Source: Bryum argenteum
Taxonomy: Eukaryota; Streptophyta; Bryopsida; Bryales; Bryaceae
DNA: 64,000 nucleotides
Direction of reading: 5' to 3'
NCBI GenBank assembly: GCA_037043015.1
Contig: CM073330.1
Span: 15,828,512 to 15,892,511, forward strand
Below are positions 1 through 11,021 of this stretch, one piece after another. The notes under the pieces are model-generated. The model saw only the letters and a program-made list of their open reading frames with translations. It made no database searches and was not told the origin of the DNA. Made by a program: the position numbers and the translations under genes. Each line of letters starts with the position of its first letter. Position 1 is the first letter of the stretch.

Positions 1-1050
1 TACAGGAAAAGAGTCCATTTTGTAGACATGTCTTTAAACTCCTCTTCTGCTATGCAAAAGTACAAGATCATGAATGTACCTGCGATTACACTTTGATGCG
101 TGTTGTCAATTGGAAGATGAGAACCTACTTTTGATTAGTGCCCTGTACTTTCATTGAAGTGTTTGTCGAAAGTGGCGACTTACTGTTGGAGGAAGCTGCA
201 ATTCAATTCCGCTAAGGGCATTATCACCCCGCCGCGCCAGGCCAGGCCGGCAAACAAGTGCCGGCCGGGGTCAGCTGGGAAGAATGCCCAGCGTGGCCGG
301 CGAGCAGAGCCACCGCCGCCTGCCACTGCCTGCTGCCGCAAGCCACCGCTTGCTACCGCGGTCCGCCGCGAACCATCGAAAAACAGTACACATGGCTCCG
401 ATACACATCGATTTTCTTACTAATAAAATATTACCACGTGTCATCTCACCATTGGTTAAAATGCTAGTGAAGGCCGGACATATATTGGAGACAAGTCCTT
501 ACCCGTGTCCTCCGACATGGTATTGAGATTTATAAAATATATAAGAAATCAAGGCCTAAGGGCCACTTTATACAGAGGCCAGGGCTGGCTGGAGGCTGGG
601 CCGGGTTCGACAGCTAGGGCTTGGGCCCAAGTTGGGGAGTTCGGGACTTGGGAAACCTTGTCCCAATTGCATCACTTGGGCCCGAACATTTTGGCGCCAA
701 AACAGTGCCACGTGGGATGCCACATAGGATAAAGTGAAGTTTTGGTCAGACCCTAGTCGGGTCCTAGTATAAAGCCCTTGGGCCCGATTTGAAAGAATCG
801 AGCCATCCTATCGGTTGAAATTTGAAGAATTCGGGCATGTACTCCGCTCCCATCTTTGTGGTTCCTCGTGTTTTTTTAAAGATATGTAGCATGTCCTCCG
901 TTCCCTCGTTTTATTGTTCCCAGTTCCCGGTCGTCTATTATGGTTTCCCATTCTCCATTATTTTTCTTATTGGTTATCTACTTCCAAAGTCTCGTTCAAC
1001 ATTCACAGATTTTGTTCCCAGTTCTCGATCCCACAACTCACCTTATTGGT
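1..1050. other. Non-coding stretch, no gene seen
   Basis: I see no convincing gene. Positions about 230-380 are GC-rich with repeated GCCGGC and GCCACCGC words, and short open frames there look like chance. From about 830 the plus strand becomes a T/C-rich tract of short TCC/TTC-containing phrases that leads into the 20-bp tandem repeats. Confidence 0.5.
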
Positions 1051-1150
1051 TTCCATCATTCGTTCATGGTTCTCATCATTCGTTCATGGTTCTCATCATT
1101 CGTTTCCGGTTCCCATCATTCATTCCTAGTTCCCATCAATCATTCCTAGT
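1051..1150 (+). repeat. 20-bp tandem repeat, five units
   Basis: Five consecutive 20-bp units of the form TCTCATCATTCGTTCATGGT. The first three are nearly identical. The last two drift to CCATCATTCATTCCTAGT. Further degenerate copies may lie on both sides in the same T/C-rich tract. No function can be inferred. Confidence 0.85.
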
Positions 1151-1460
1151 TCTCGTATATTTGTTCTTGGTTCCCATCTGTTCTCAATTCCTAACCTTCA
1201 TTCCCCATTCCTAGATCCCCTCCGATTTTCCCTTCATCCCCTCTTCACTTCTTCTTTGCTCCCATTTTCATGTTTCATATTCCTTGTCTTTTTGCCTCCT
1301 TGTTATATTCTTAAGATCTAGTAAATTCCTTAATAACAATCAAATACAACTTATGGAAACTCTTCAAATTCTTAAAAACTCTTTATACCATGTATACATG
1401 ACCACCTGCAACCGCCGGACAGACAAACCCCTAATCGTGTTCTTTTATATATAGAGATAT

Positions 1461-1592
1461 GGTGTGCCTGACGTTAGTGATAGTGATATTGATATAGATC
1501 GCGTTATAGGGATAGTGTGTGGGGGTGGTGTGCCGAACTTTAGTGATAGTGATATTGATATAAACCGGGTTATAGGGATAGTGTGTGGGGTG
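1461..1592 (+). repeat. 66-bp tandem duplication
   Basis: Two head-to-tail copies of about 66 bp, each beginning GGTGTGCC and containing TAGTGATAGTGATATTGATAT followed by GTTATAGGGATAGTGTGTGGGG (written here in overlapping short pieces). The copies begin at 1461 and 1527 and differ at only a few sites. It is a simple local duplication with no coding character. Confidence 0.8.
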
Positions 1593-1689
1593 GGGTTCCC
1601 CGCATGCTGTACCATCACTACTCAAGAGTTGTTAAAGAGTGTTAATTGTAATCTAAACACTAAATGCCAGAGATAGATAAAAGATAGAA

Positions 1690-1893
1690 ACTTCGGTCCC
1701 TTTCTGAGGGGCCGGCAATTGGAACAATACTACTTCCCCCTCTCGAGGTACCCATACAACAAGGTCCAAGGAACCCCCACAATAGTTGGGTGGACAATAG
1801 TGGTGAGCACCACGCCGGCATGGGAATAGAACCCACGACCTCCTCATTGGGGGCCATGAGCCCTAACCACCAAGCCAAGGCTTGTGGTGCCTT
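1690..1893 (-). mobile_element. tRNA-derived SINE-like element
   Basis: Read on the minus strand, the sequence starts with a tRNA-like head. An A-box-like TGGCTTGGTGG (1861-1879) is followed by a B-box-like GGGTTCTATTCCC (1822-1834). The spacing and the strand are right for an internal RNA polymerase III promoter. A non-tRNA body follows down to about 1690. There is no acceptor stem, so it is not a functional tRNA. The B box deviates from GGTTCGANTCC by one base, which suggests an old copy. Boundaries are approximate. Confidence 0.65.
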
Positions 1894-4477
1894 CACTAAA
1901 TGTCACACATCACTATAGTATTACAACACTAATCTTTAAAACATAACACTAAATGTCTTAAACACTAAATGTCACACATCACTATAGTATTACACACTAA
2001 TCTTTAAAACATAACACTAAATGTGAAAGCATAAAAATCTTCTTGAAATAGAAAGAAGTTATGTGACTCAAGAAAAGACAAAGTATTGATTGCAAAGATG
2101 ACCCAAATGGAACATTAATTTTAGATTTGTTGAGAAAAAGTTTAATTAGACTTTTGGTATATAGCACTAATCTTTGTATAATACCAATCAACAAATTTTG
2201 TGTGGTTGAAATGTGGTAAGAAGACATGAAAACCAACATCATTATCCTAGTGTAAAATAATTATAATATGTTATATAACTAGTATAAACCCGTGTCCTGC
2301 GGACACACACAAAAATTTAAAATATTTGTTTCATTTGTACATGAGGTCCCCCTCGTCCCATTGCGTGAGCTCTTTATTTGGTGCTCTTCAAAAACTACCC
2401 CGTATCCTCGGTTCCCTCGTTGATGGTCCCTTTGCTTTTTGAGATTTACAGGATGTCCTCTGCTCCCTTCTACTCCATTCTTGTGACAAAACGTATGAGA
2501 ATTCTGAAAGAATGATGGATTGACTTATTATGAGATATAAGACAATGAATTATACAATGTGCAGTAAGTCTAAGCTTCATAGCCTACAATTTGAGTAAAT
2601 GGCAATCATACAAGAAGTAGAAGGATCTATTTTTGGCCACACTTGTATTCAAGGGTTGATAAGAAACTATTAACACATACTCATGCTCTTATAGTGACAT
2701 CTACATGCCTCTTCTAAGTGTGTTCTTGCTTAATACGTAACATGTTCAATAATCTTGCAAGATTAGATTGGAGAGTTATCTCTAGAGTCGTTAAGAGAGT
2801 ATTTTTGGACAAATTTGCAAAGCCTTTGGGAAACCCATAATGGTAGGATTATGGTTCTTAGACTCTACTCAACATATTTGTAAGATTTTTAAGGAAAATT
2901 GTAAGTGTCCTAAATCCGTCTACCCCATAATTCACGTGTGGGGTACGGTCGTAAATGGACTTGAAGGCTAGTTTGAATTGGCAAAAAGAAAAACAATACA
3001 TATCAATTTGAAATTTTTAATCACATCGTAGTTGGCATTTCTTAATTCAAATTTGTGGTAATTTTTTCAATGTTGAGACGCTCTTCCACATGATGTGTAT
3101 AGATCTAGATGGGCAAAGATATGTGAAATCCACGCGGTTTTTGATGCAGGCTTTCCCTCGACATACCTGGCCCATAGTAAAAATGTTCAAATTTCATCAA
3201 TACAAATCAAAACATCCTCCTCAAGGACTAAAGAAACCACAAAGTTTCTACCACAAGTTTTTTTAGAATCTACCAAATTCTTGTTTTGCACAATGAACAA
3301 GAGTTACATAGAGTTACATTAAGTTGGCATTGAGCTTGAGCAAAGCTTGAGTTAGCCTAGGTACAACAATGGGTGGAGGTTGGGTTAGCCCCAATATGAC
3401 AATGAATTAACAACTTGCACCACCCATGTTGCAAAATTAATGGGTACACTGCCTCCTTTTAGGTGTAACCATGCGCTTCTATGTTACAAATTTAACAATA
3501 TATCGGTTTTTGACCGTTCTCACCTTTTGATACTTTCAATGTTTTGACACACATGTTTTTGACTATTTTTGACCCTCAAACGTTTTCAACCAATTTTGAC
3601 CTTCCAATGCGTTTCAATGGCCCTTTAATAACATTGATGGTGAAGTCTTAGAGCATTGAAGGCCAATGTTTTAGATCATTACCTTCATATGTTTTTATAA
3701 GATCGCTCAAGGACATCGAAAGGTTGAACACTGTCAAAATCACTTGATAATAGGGAATTGATGGCATTATTTTATTATTAAGAGATGTTTGAAAATAGAA
3801 GTGATTATAGAGGAGACTTAAGAGTGATGCTAGAGAAACGTGCCATTTAAGAGGTATGATTGAATATGCTTCTAATGATATGTGTGTTAATATGGCACAT
3901 CTTTCCACCAAAATGGCACATGGAATAACGTTATTTTAGCGGAATTGAGTTTTGATGCTTGACTCATGAACATCCTAGCGTATTTTCAGCCAGAATGCAC
4001 ATTTTCAAAGAAGGTGTCATTGATAAAATGAACATAAGCAGTTTCGATCTCAACCGTACAAAATTGTAATAGACTTGTTAATATTCATGTGCACCAAGAT
4101 TTGAGTCATGAGGCCTCATAGATTGCAAGATTGTAACGTTTTATCACGCAAAAGAGGCTACCAAATTGCATCTGGGCATAGCCATCTTCATGTTTACTTA
4201 AGAGTGGAAATCTTTGAACAAAGTTGCTCTAATGAAAAAATCTCCAACTAGACAGTAGTTCAACTTCATCTTAATATTACCCTTGCACCACAAAAAATCA
4301 TGAGGAAAACCTTTTTGGATCAAAAAATAGCCATGCAATGATGAAACGTGTCGGAAAAAAAATTGAAGGCTAAAAAGTCCAAAACTAGACCCTTTGCACT
4401 CCAATCTTTGCCTTATCTGGGAAGCAAATTCTATGTGGTGAGGATAATTATATACTAATAAGACTAGACTCTAAATG
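1894..4477. other. Long non-coding stretch, nothing recognised
   Basis: AT-rich sequence with only short open frames and no recognisable product. It contains a short duplication around 1905-2015 (the phrase CATCACTATAGTATTAC occurs twice, with ATCTTTAAAACATAACACTAAATG). The phrase at 2450-2475 resembles 890-905. Nothing else is supportable. Confidence 0.5.
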
Positions 4478-4482
4478 GAATT
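4478..4482 (+). repeat. Left target-site duplication GAATT
   Basis: GAATT lies immediately before TGTCGGA at 4483 and immediately after TCCGACA at 19595. This is a 5-bp direct repeat bracketing the element 4483-19595. Confidence 0.8.
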
Positions 4483-4838
4483 TGTCGGACCCTGTTTTTT
4501 CGATTTTTGGCCACTAAGTTCTAAATGCGCATTAAGAATAAGTATAGAGTCTAGAATCCGACCTAAGTATGTACTAGGCCGTATAGTATAAGGCAAATAC
4601 GATTTTCTAAATAAGTGTTTTACTTAGAATATAGTTTGTAATAAAAAGGACGGGTTCGTGAACCCGTACTCCGCACTCGAACGGGAAGGACGTGCTGTCA
4701 GAAGCCGGAATAGGGGTAAAGACGGCGGCTGGAGGACGGAGTGGCGGGAAGATAATAATGACGACCGGTGCCAAAGACGGCTCCGTACGGGGACGGTAAT
4801 GATGGCGGACGGACAGGTTATGATGGCCGGACTTTGCC

Positions 4839-4846
4839 TATAAAAG
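4839..4846 (+). promoter_or_regulatory. TATA box of element 1
   Basis: TATAAAAG lies about 167 bp before the gag-like ATG at 5013, after a GC-rich leader. The position fits a core promoter for the element transcript. The homologous region at 28208-28555 lacks it because the similarity ends just before this point. Confidence 0.55.
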
Positions 4847-5012
4847 GCGACCCGTCCGCCCTTGTCGTTACCTGCCTTCTCGCTTTCTCCTTCTTCTCGC
4901 TTCCTTTGCGCCCTTGCTTTCCGCCTTCTTGCTTTCCGTCCCTTAGTTCCGATCCGGCCCCCTGGCCGATCTCAGCCCGGCTACTCGCTACTTTCTAGCG
5001 CTTTTCTTTCCG

Positions 5013-5402
5013 ATGGCAGGAACAGCATCCGCTTCCGCTCCGGCACAGGAGGAGCTCAAGATTTCTATCAAACTGGTGCTACCGATCTTTCCGGCGGAGG
5101 AGGAAGACAAGAAGATGTTGATGGAGGACCTCGATCGGATGGGCCTATGCGGCTTACTCGACACCCCGTGGGGACTACGTGACGCGGCGATGGTGCAGGA
5201 GATAAAGACCGGCGCGCCAAACCAGTTCGAAGGGACCGTGAGAGGGAAGCTGCTGTCATGGACGGCCGAGCATTGGAGGACTGTTTACGGCCTGATCGGA
5301 AACAGTGGAGTAGGGTTATGCGGCCGGAAACACAAGTGGGCGAAGACGGCCTTCCACGGGAAGCCGCACAAGAACAACGGGTACGCAGTGGAGGACTGCA
5401 AG
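5013..5402 (+). pseudogene. Gag-like protein of element 1, N-terminal part
   Basis: The frame opens at ATG 5013 with an Ala/Ser-rich start, then a domain with the pattern ..EEDLxRMGxxGLxDxPWxxxxxAMVQEI.. and ..NGYAVEDCK. The same pattern occurs in the gag-like genes near 23816 and 33017, so the family is real. The frame runs into the MULE at 5403, which adds a few foreign residues and a stop at 5441. The continuation lies at 17083-18618. Joining the two parts across the duplicated 11 bp keeps the frame: 390 + 1,536 nt makes exactly 642 codons including the stop. Role unknown. Gag-like or the plant transposon-protein domain (Transposase_32-like) is my best guess from the pattern ...FLxxIxxPDKPxxxxxxLA....PLxxFLxHLY, which lies in the second part. 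Confidence 0.7.
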
Positions 5403-5403
5403 G
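5393..5403 (+). repeat. Left MULE target-site duplication (11 bp)
   Basis: GGACTGCAAGG occurs here and again at 17073-17083, flanking the MULE. A 9-11 bp duplication is typical of Mutator-superfamily insertion. The exact length is ambiguous by a base or two because the element itself begins with G. Confidence 0.85.
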
Positions 5404-5510
5404 GACGTTACTTGGGCGTGAGCGTAGAGCGTAGAGCGTAGAGCGTAGAGCGTAGAGCGTAGAGCGTAGAGCGTAGAGCGTAGAGCGTAGAGCGTAGAGC
5501 GGAGAATTTC
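5404..5510 (+). repeat. Left MULE terminal inverted repeat with 7-bp array
   Basis: After GACGTTACTTGGGCGTGAGCG comes an array of about twelve AGCGTAG heptamers (about 5420-5498). The terminus is the inverted partner of 16997-17072. The expanded heptamer array is unusual for a MULE end and may provide repeated transposase-binding sites. Confidence 0.8.
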
Positions 5511-5859
5511 AGATTGGAGAGCGGTGGTGAGAACATTTTTTTGGAAATTTTTTCTAAAAATATAAAAATTCTAAATTTATACAGAATATTCTAGAGAATA
5601 TTCGAATATTCTTGACTTATTACCGTGGATTTGGAACCCGAACCCGTGGAAATGAGGGAAAAAATTCTGAAATTTGGCTAACTTCAACAACATTCAAAAG
5701 ACATGGAGACACTTATGGTGTGACATTACTTAAACAATTTTGTGGACATAGATACTAATATTTTTAATGCTATATTGCAAAATATAGTCACACAACGTGT
5801 TAACTACACAGTCTAGGGTTAAGGGCGAATAGGGAATATAGTGTGGAAAACTATGACAT
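5511..5859. other. MULE subterminal non-coding region
   Basis: AT-rich sequence between the left end and the transposase stop. It probably includes the 3' UTR of the minus-strand transposase. No other signal seen. Confidence 0.5.
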
Positions 5860-7308
5860 CTATACTATGGCGAGCTCAAGGATGCCTCTCTCCATGATCA
5901 TCTTCACCTCGTTGAAACTTAGGGTAGGCGCATGGATGAAGAGGTCTACATCTGGTTCAAACTTGCATACCAACACAAAGACATAGTATAGGTGCTTGCA
6001 AGGTCTATAAGGTTCTCCTCTCCGCCCTAGTTTTGTAATTGTGCTTTTAAACACCGGACAAGTGCAATCTGGTAATGCACCTATTGATAGTTGATAAATC
6101 GCTTGCGAATCTGACTCCATGGAAATAATGCATCCAATTCCTGGCGATGGGACCATAGTGACCTTTAGTATCTTCGCCTGTATGGCACGGGCGGAATCAA
6201 TATTCCGTGTGTGCTTGGGAATTACGTTGGAGATGCGCCGGAGGTTCTTTGACTTCCTTGATTTTGGGAAGACATCTGCATTCTCCGGCACTGGAATATG
6301 TGACAGGTCCCGTGGCGCAGATGCAGTGTTGAAAGTGCGGTTGAGTGGAAGTCTCTCCTTCTGAGGGAGTCGGAAACCAGCATTCTCTAACGCCTCCATC
6401 TCCGAACGTGTCAGATTTGTCCCTATCTTCACGGGCCAGATTGTTGGGATTGGGGGTTGATCTTGAGTTCGAGAGAATGGCTCCACCCACTTCCGACGAG
6501 TGCCTTTCACACACCTCTCAATATCGTCGGGGCATAAATAAAACTTCTCCACCTTCTTGCGGTGACCATTTTTAGGAGGCATCGATATTCCGGTATAAGT
6601 TGGTGCAGGTGTTGACTTCCCGTTTTGCACTATACGAGACTCGCATTTCTTCTTGGTCACTGCATGCTGTGCCCAACAGGACTTGGCTGAGGGCTCCTTC
6701 AATCGAGCAATATGCCATAAGTTTTCGTTCACTTTTGTCTCTTGTACAGCTGTCACCCGATTAATAGAGGCACCAGCGGATGTGGAAGATTCGATTGGGC
6801 GTGCTTCGTCTTCGTCGTCCTCGTGAATCGTTGTCAGACTCTCACCACATCCCCGGGTAACCCTTCTGCCGATTCGGGGACGCGAGAAATTCACAGTGTC
6901 AGGCCTATGGGTTTCCTCTTCCGCTCCGATTGGAACATCATGTTTACGTTTCTTCGAACCAAAAATCTCGGCACCCTCCAAGTGAGCATCGCGAGTACAA
7001 AATATATCAGCCTCCGGGAACTCTATTACTGCCTTATTGAGAGCTGATGGATCGCTGGTTCTATGAGCCTTACGTTGTGCACTGCGAAGTCGGAGTTCCT
7101 CCCTAGACGGACCATGTCCACCCGCTCCACCTTTGGTGTATTGATAGTATCCCACAACTTGAAGGAAAGCACGAACGTAATCATCAACAGCTGCCATATA
7201 GAGATCACCACCCTTATTTCCCGAAGCTTGCAACCATTTGTTATGAATGGATTCTGCAAGGTTGCAGGATGGCATCTCAGCTAGCTCTTCTGCAGATAAT
7301 TTTTGTTC
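5860..7308 (-). CDS. MULE transposase, exon 3 (catalytic E and SWIM zinc finger)
   Basis: The exon opens at 7308 after a good acceptor (..CCTGGTAG) and runs in phase 0 from exon 2. Near its start the motif CNLAESIHNKWL matches the N-x-x-E-S-x-N signature that supplies the third catalytic acidic residue of MULE transposases. The middle has a Cys/His cluster (CWAQH...KKC...FYLC...ERC). The C-terminus has a SWIM zinc finger: CTC, then about 20 residues, then CKH. SWIM fingers are standard in MULE transposases and bind DNA or protein. The frame is open for about 480 codons with no stop. Product: the cut-and-paste enzyme that recognises the terminal repeats in the nucleus. Confidence 0.85.
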   Translation of the reverse strand, partial: EQKLSAEELAEMPSCNLAESIHNKWLQASGNKGGDLYMAAVDDYVRAFLQVVGYYQYTKGGAGGHGPSREELRLRSAQRKAHRTSDPSALNKAVIEFPEADIFCTRDAHLEGAEIFGSKKRKHDVPIGAEEETHRPDTVNFSRPRIGRRVTRGCGESLTTIHEDDEDEARPIESSTSAGASINRVTAVQETKVNENLWHIARLKEPSAKSCWAQHAVTKKKCESRIVQNGKSTPAPTYTGISMPPKNGHRKKVEKFYLCPDDIERCVKGTRRKWVEPFSRTQDQPPIPTIWPVKIGTNLTRSEMEALENAGFRLPQKERLPLNRTFNTASAPRDLSHIPVPENADVFPKSRKSKNLRRISNVIPKHTRNIDSARAIQAKILKVTMVPSPGIGCIISMESDSQAIYQLSIGALPDCTCPVFKSTITKLGRRGEPYRPCKHLYYVFVLVCKFEPDVDLFIHAPTLSFNEVKMIMERGILELAIV

Positions 7309-7501
7309 CTACCAGGTACATAAGCATTGCTGTCGGGCTCAAAGTGTAGGATGAGGCAATTTCGTTGACGAAACTGCCTACTAAAAATAGAATTATTATA
7401 TATATTTTTTTTTAAGGAGATAATAATTTACGTTTATCCCGACTTAATTGTAAAATCGAAATTACTATAACTTGAAATTACCGTAGTAAGCTTTTACTTA
7501 C
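7309..7501 (-). other. Intron 2 of the MULE transposase gene
   Basis: On the minus strand the donor is CTG/GTAAGT at 7501 and the acceptor CTGGTAG/GAA at 7309. Both exons are in phase 0 across it. Reading through would introduce a stop. Confidence 0.75.
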
Positions 7502-8440
7502 CAGTTCCATGAATCTACCCCACTGTCTATAGCGGTGATGCCAATACGAAAGCCATAGGCCTAGGTGGTAGAGGCCATTCTCGGAGGTGGCGTTTGAGGA
7601 TGACCACCACGCTCTGATTGCCAAATACCCGGTCTCTGCTTCATCGGATGAATGAGCATCCTTGTATTGCTTACAGAGGACCCTATGTTGATCTTGCAAT
7701 TCGTGGACGATGTACTTCTTGGTATGAGTTTCTAATGATTGCGTCCAATGAAAGTAACAAGTACGTTCTTGGTCTTCCATGGAAATTGAAGGATCTCTAG
7801 AGCCGTAAACGATGCGCACTGCGTTCCAGTTGGCTTGAGCACTGTCAGCCATAAATCCTTGAAACTTAGGTTTGGGTACTCCGTGCCTAGCCATGACGTG
7901 GTTGAGATTCCTCCAGAAGACGAGTTGAGCTTGAGTATCTTCAGATTGAAAATCTGAACATGCAATGGTTAGAATGCGCTGGTAATTAGGGTCGTACACA
8001 TGGCAGACCATGGTAGTCCATGGCTTCACCCGTTTGACATGGTCAAACATCATCCATGCATTGGAGAGGTCGCCTCCAGGTTGCATCCGGCGGACCAGGT
8101 CGACACCACTACCGGGTCCAACTTCTGACATCTTAAAAATGAAGACTTTATCAGAATCGTCCCTTTGGCCCGGGAACGTGTTGCGTTGCACGTACGCCCA
8201 GTTGCTCAGTCCTCTTAGCTTCGTGATGCCATCAAGGATGCCAAATCTGCGCATGTACTTGAAAGAAGAGTTCAAGAGTTTACATCGATCAAAGACTGGC
8301 TCAAGTTCTTCAAGAGTTAGGTGTCCGGATTTGGGGTCATTGTGAGCCAAAAAACCACTTTGGGGTGGCAATTGGTCACAAGGATCAAGATCACAAGAGA
8401 AATGAAGAAGGGAAGAAGGGAAACAAGGAGAGGATGAAGA
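7502..8440 (-). CDS. MULE transposase, exon 2 (DDE core)
   Basis: It contains the core of a MULE transposase: a stretch ending ..WTTMVCHVYDPNYQR.. (first catalytic Asp candidate), and ..FQGFMADSAQANWNAVRIVYG...ERTCYFHW, which matches the family pattern vxTDxxxAxxxAIxxVFPxxxHxxCxxH (second Asp, then C-x-x-H). The 3' boundary is a clear GTAAGT donor at 7501. The 5' boundary is uncertain, somewhere between 8350 and 8467, because several AG acceptors are possible. It joins exon 1 in phase 1 and exon 3 in phase 0. Confidence 0.8.
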
Positions 8441-9637
8441 ACAAGGGAAAGAACAAGAAGAAACCACCGGCCGGATGCATTTTTAAGTACCCTTCAGATT
8501 CTAGGCCGCCATTTCTCCATCCTAGCTCGGAATTGGGCGTGCATTAGCTTTTTAGAAAGCCAACTTAATTGTGCATCTACCCTGAAAATCTCAAAAGCAT
8601 AGGACAAAAAACCTAGGACTGATTGCCATTTGACTGGGCCTTGTTTTTATACCATCCGGCCGAGAACACCTTCAACACTACTGACTTTGGGAGGTGATTT
8701 CTCCCTCCCTACAGATCGGAATTGGACGAGCCATATACCAAAAGAAAGCTACTGAGGAGATCTACCAGCATCCTAAATCTCAATCGATTTGGACTAAAAC
8801 CGAGGGACTGATGGCTATTTGACTGAGAGGCACTTCCAAGGAGATGAGCAAATGACAACAATCTACAAGGAAGAGCAAAAACAAGGAAAGAGGGGAGCAA
8901 GAAGAGAGAGAAGGAGGCCCATGGCCTTCCTTCTCTTCACTAACTAAGCATTAGAAGAGGGAGAGGGAGAACACCAACATGAATCAATGAACAAGAGAGG
9001 GGAATGGATTGATTGATTGATTATAGCTTGAAAACAAGCTCTTAAGTACAAATGGAGGAGCCGCCAAAGAGGCGGCTCACCCTAACCCTAAGGCCCTAAT
9101 CTAAGGCCTCCATGGATGAATAACGCTCCATCCTCCATGGCGCTCCATCCTCCATGGCCCTCCACCTTGAAGAACCCCTACAAACGAATGTAACTCACAA
9201 TTGCCACCACAAAGTCAATTGGACAAGACCAAAACAATCAAGTCTCAAACACAAATATGAACACCCGAGGTTAATTGTGCAAGGCCAATGGTAAAACATC
9301 TAACTCTTAATCAAGCAACTAACCCTATTTCTAATTAAGGATCCACTAGGGGGATTCATTCCTCCTCTAGTCCTTCCCCATCAAACTATGGATCCACTAG
9401 GGGGATTCATTCCTCCTCTAGCCCTTCCACACTAAATCTAATCTAAAGCTTAAATAAATGCCAAACATCCTATCCAAGGCCTTACAACAACCATCCTCAA
9501 ACATGCATATTGTATTCAAAACTTAATTATCTTAATTTCACCAATCTACTTCAAAATGACATTTGCTAATTAACAATTCATTCATAAAAGTAACAAATAA
9601 ACAATAACATCAAAAGAGAGCAATAACATGCTCTCAC
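8441..9637 (-). other. Large intron 1 of the MULE transposase, repeat-rich
   Basis: About 1.2 kb without coding character between exons 1 and 2. It holds two diverged copies of a phrase of about 150 bp (around 8460-8640 and 8690-8830, both ending near GGACTGAT..GCCATTTGACTG-like sequence). It also holds a tandem duplication at about 9338-9428 (GGATCCACTAGGGGGATTC occurs twice) and a TCCATCCTCCATGG repeat near 9130-9165. It could contain a fossil solo LTR, but I cannot define ends. Confidence 0.5.
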
Positions 9638-11021
9638 AGTCATCTTCGTCGCGTAGAAGAATGTTACCTACTATGTCCTTGCTCGTCTCCAAGACAATTT
9701 TCGAAATTGTTGCTTGGGGGTTGCGATCAACATGCTGTTCGATTAACTCATCTATCATTTGACGTGAGCATCTATAGTCTCCGACTTTGACAGGGTGCTC
9801 GTGGGTACCGATATGCACACATGCACGCTCTTGAATATCATCTCCAAAGACGTAGAAGATTTTGGCAGGACACAAAGCAACGCAGACTGGAGGTTCTCTG
9901 CAAATCTTACAGACTAGGGTGGACGATGAGGGAGGCGGTTCACTTATTGAGAAAGGTTCTTTGGTGATACCTTCAAACTCCACCTCATTGACTCCCGTCG
10001 CACGATCCGGGCGTTCCAAGAAAGGACACTTGTCATTGTGGCATTGGAGATGACCCACGCAATTAGAATACCGAAATGACAAGCCCAGGGTGTTGCTGAT
10101 GTTAGTTGTCATCGTCCTAGTCCAGACATGTCCGTCATACCGTTTGTCCATCCCTTCCATTGATCTTGCATTCTTGAGTACAGCGGAAGGAAGTGTCGGG
10201 GGGAGGACATATAGGGCATCTCCATTGAAAGATGGAGGCAGAAAGGATACAATGTGAGTAGGGATGAAATTGAAATCTAGTTTCTTGAGTATATTCTTGC
10301 TACCGGGCATGCTACCAAGTTTGCGTAGACATGGGAGAATGTTTTTGGGTTTTCCTGTTTGAGAGGATGGTGTGGGAGAGGCTAACGAAGAGGGCGTTGA
10401 TAGAAAAGAATTCTGAGAAATAGAGGAGATGGATGGAAGCTTGGCTGAAGGACGACGGGGTGGAACCGATGGCTTTCGTTCGTCATCGGATGAATCTGAT
10501 ATATCGATACTAACACGCTTGCCTGGTTCGATCTTGACACGAGCAAAGAGGGGACCAACGTTAGAGATCGTGGATGAGCTTCGAGGTGTTAGAAGTTGAG
10601 TGGAGGCGTTCATAACTGACTCTGTCAAACCATATAGGCGATACTTTCCTGACTTCAGCTTCCACATGGTAGCGTTATTATCTAAGACGACAGGTTCTAC
10701 AACCGTGGAGTACAGGACATGAAATGTATGTGGATCAAGAACGTCGGTTTCTAACCACAATGTAGATACATCATAGCCAAAGCGGATTGCAAGCCAAGAA
10801 GAGGTGACTTCAGCCACACCATCAGGGCCAGGGGGAAGACAGAGAGGGACATCAGAGGCGACTGACTTAATCTCGATCAAATCCGGAGAAGGAGACTCAG
10901 TGGTGGAAGCCATGACTTCAACCACACCATCAAGGCGAGGAGGAAGACAAGGAGGGACATCAGAGGCAACTGACTTAATCTCGATCAAATCCGGGCAAGG
11001 TTGCTGAGAAGAGGAAGCCAT
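9638..11021 (-). CDS. MULE transposase, exon 1 (N-terminal region)
   Basis: The exon starts at ATG 11021 and ends at a T/GTGAGA donor (9637), giving about 461 codons. The first 75 residues are two copies of a 36-residue repeat (each with PDLIEIKSVASDVP). A region like ..MWKLKSGKYRLYGL.. and a Ser/Pro-rich acidic linker follow. The C-terminal half has a Cys/His-rich stretch: HLQCHNDKCPFLERP, then CKICREPPVC...CP..AC-H. This looks like a zinc-binding DNA-recognition domain in the place where MULEs have a FLYWCH/WRKY-GCM1 domain. No premature stop. The complete protein would be about 1,250 residues, longer than most MULE transposases because of this N-terminal extension. Confidence 0.72.

Noticed and set aside
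154-423. An 89-codon open frame
   Set aside because: Low-complexity GC-rich sequence open in several frames with no recognisable motif.
1822-1893. A tRNA gene on the minus strand
   Set aside because: A and B box-like sequences are present, but no complete cloverleaf or acceptor stem can be formed; a SINE head fits better.
4483-5012. A 5' LTR of element 1
   Set aside because: No matching copy of this stretch exists at the right end of the element; only the short TGTCGGA/TCCGACA ends correspond.
9079-9100. Telomere-like CCCTAA repeats
   Set aside because: Only two imperfect units (CCCTAACCCTAAGGCCCTAA); not a telomeric tract.
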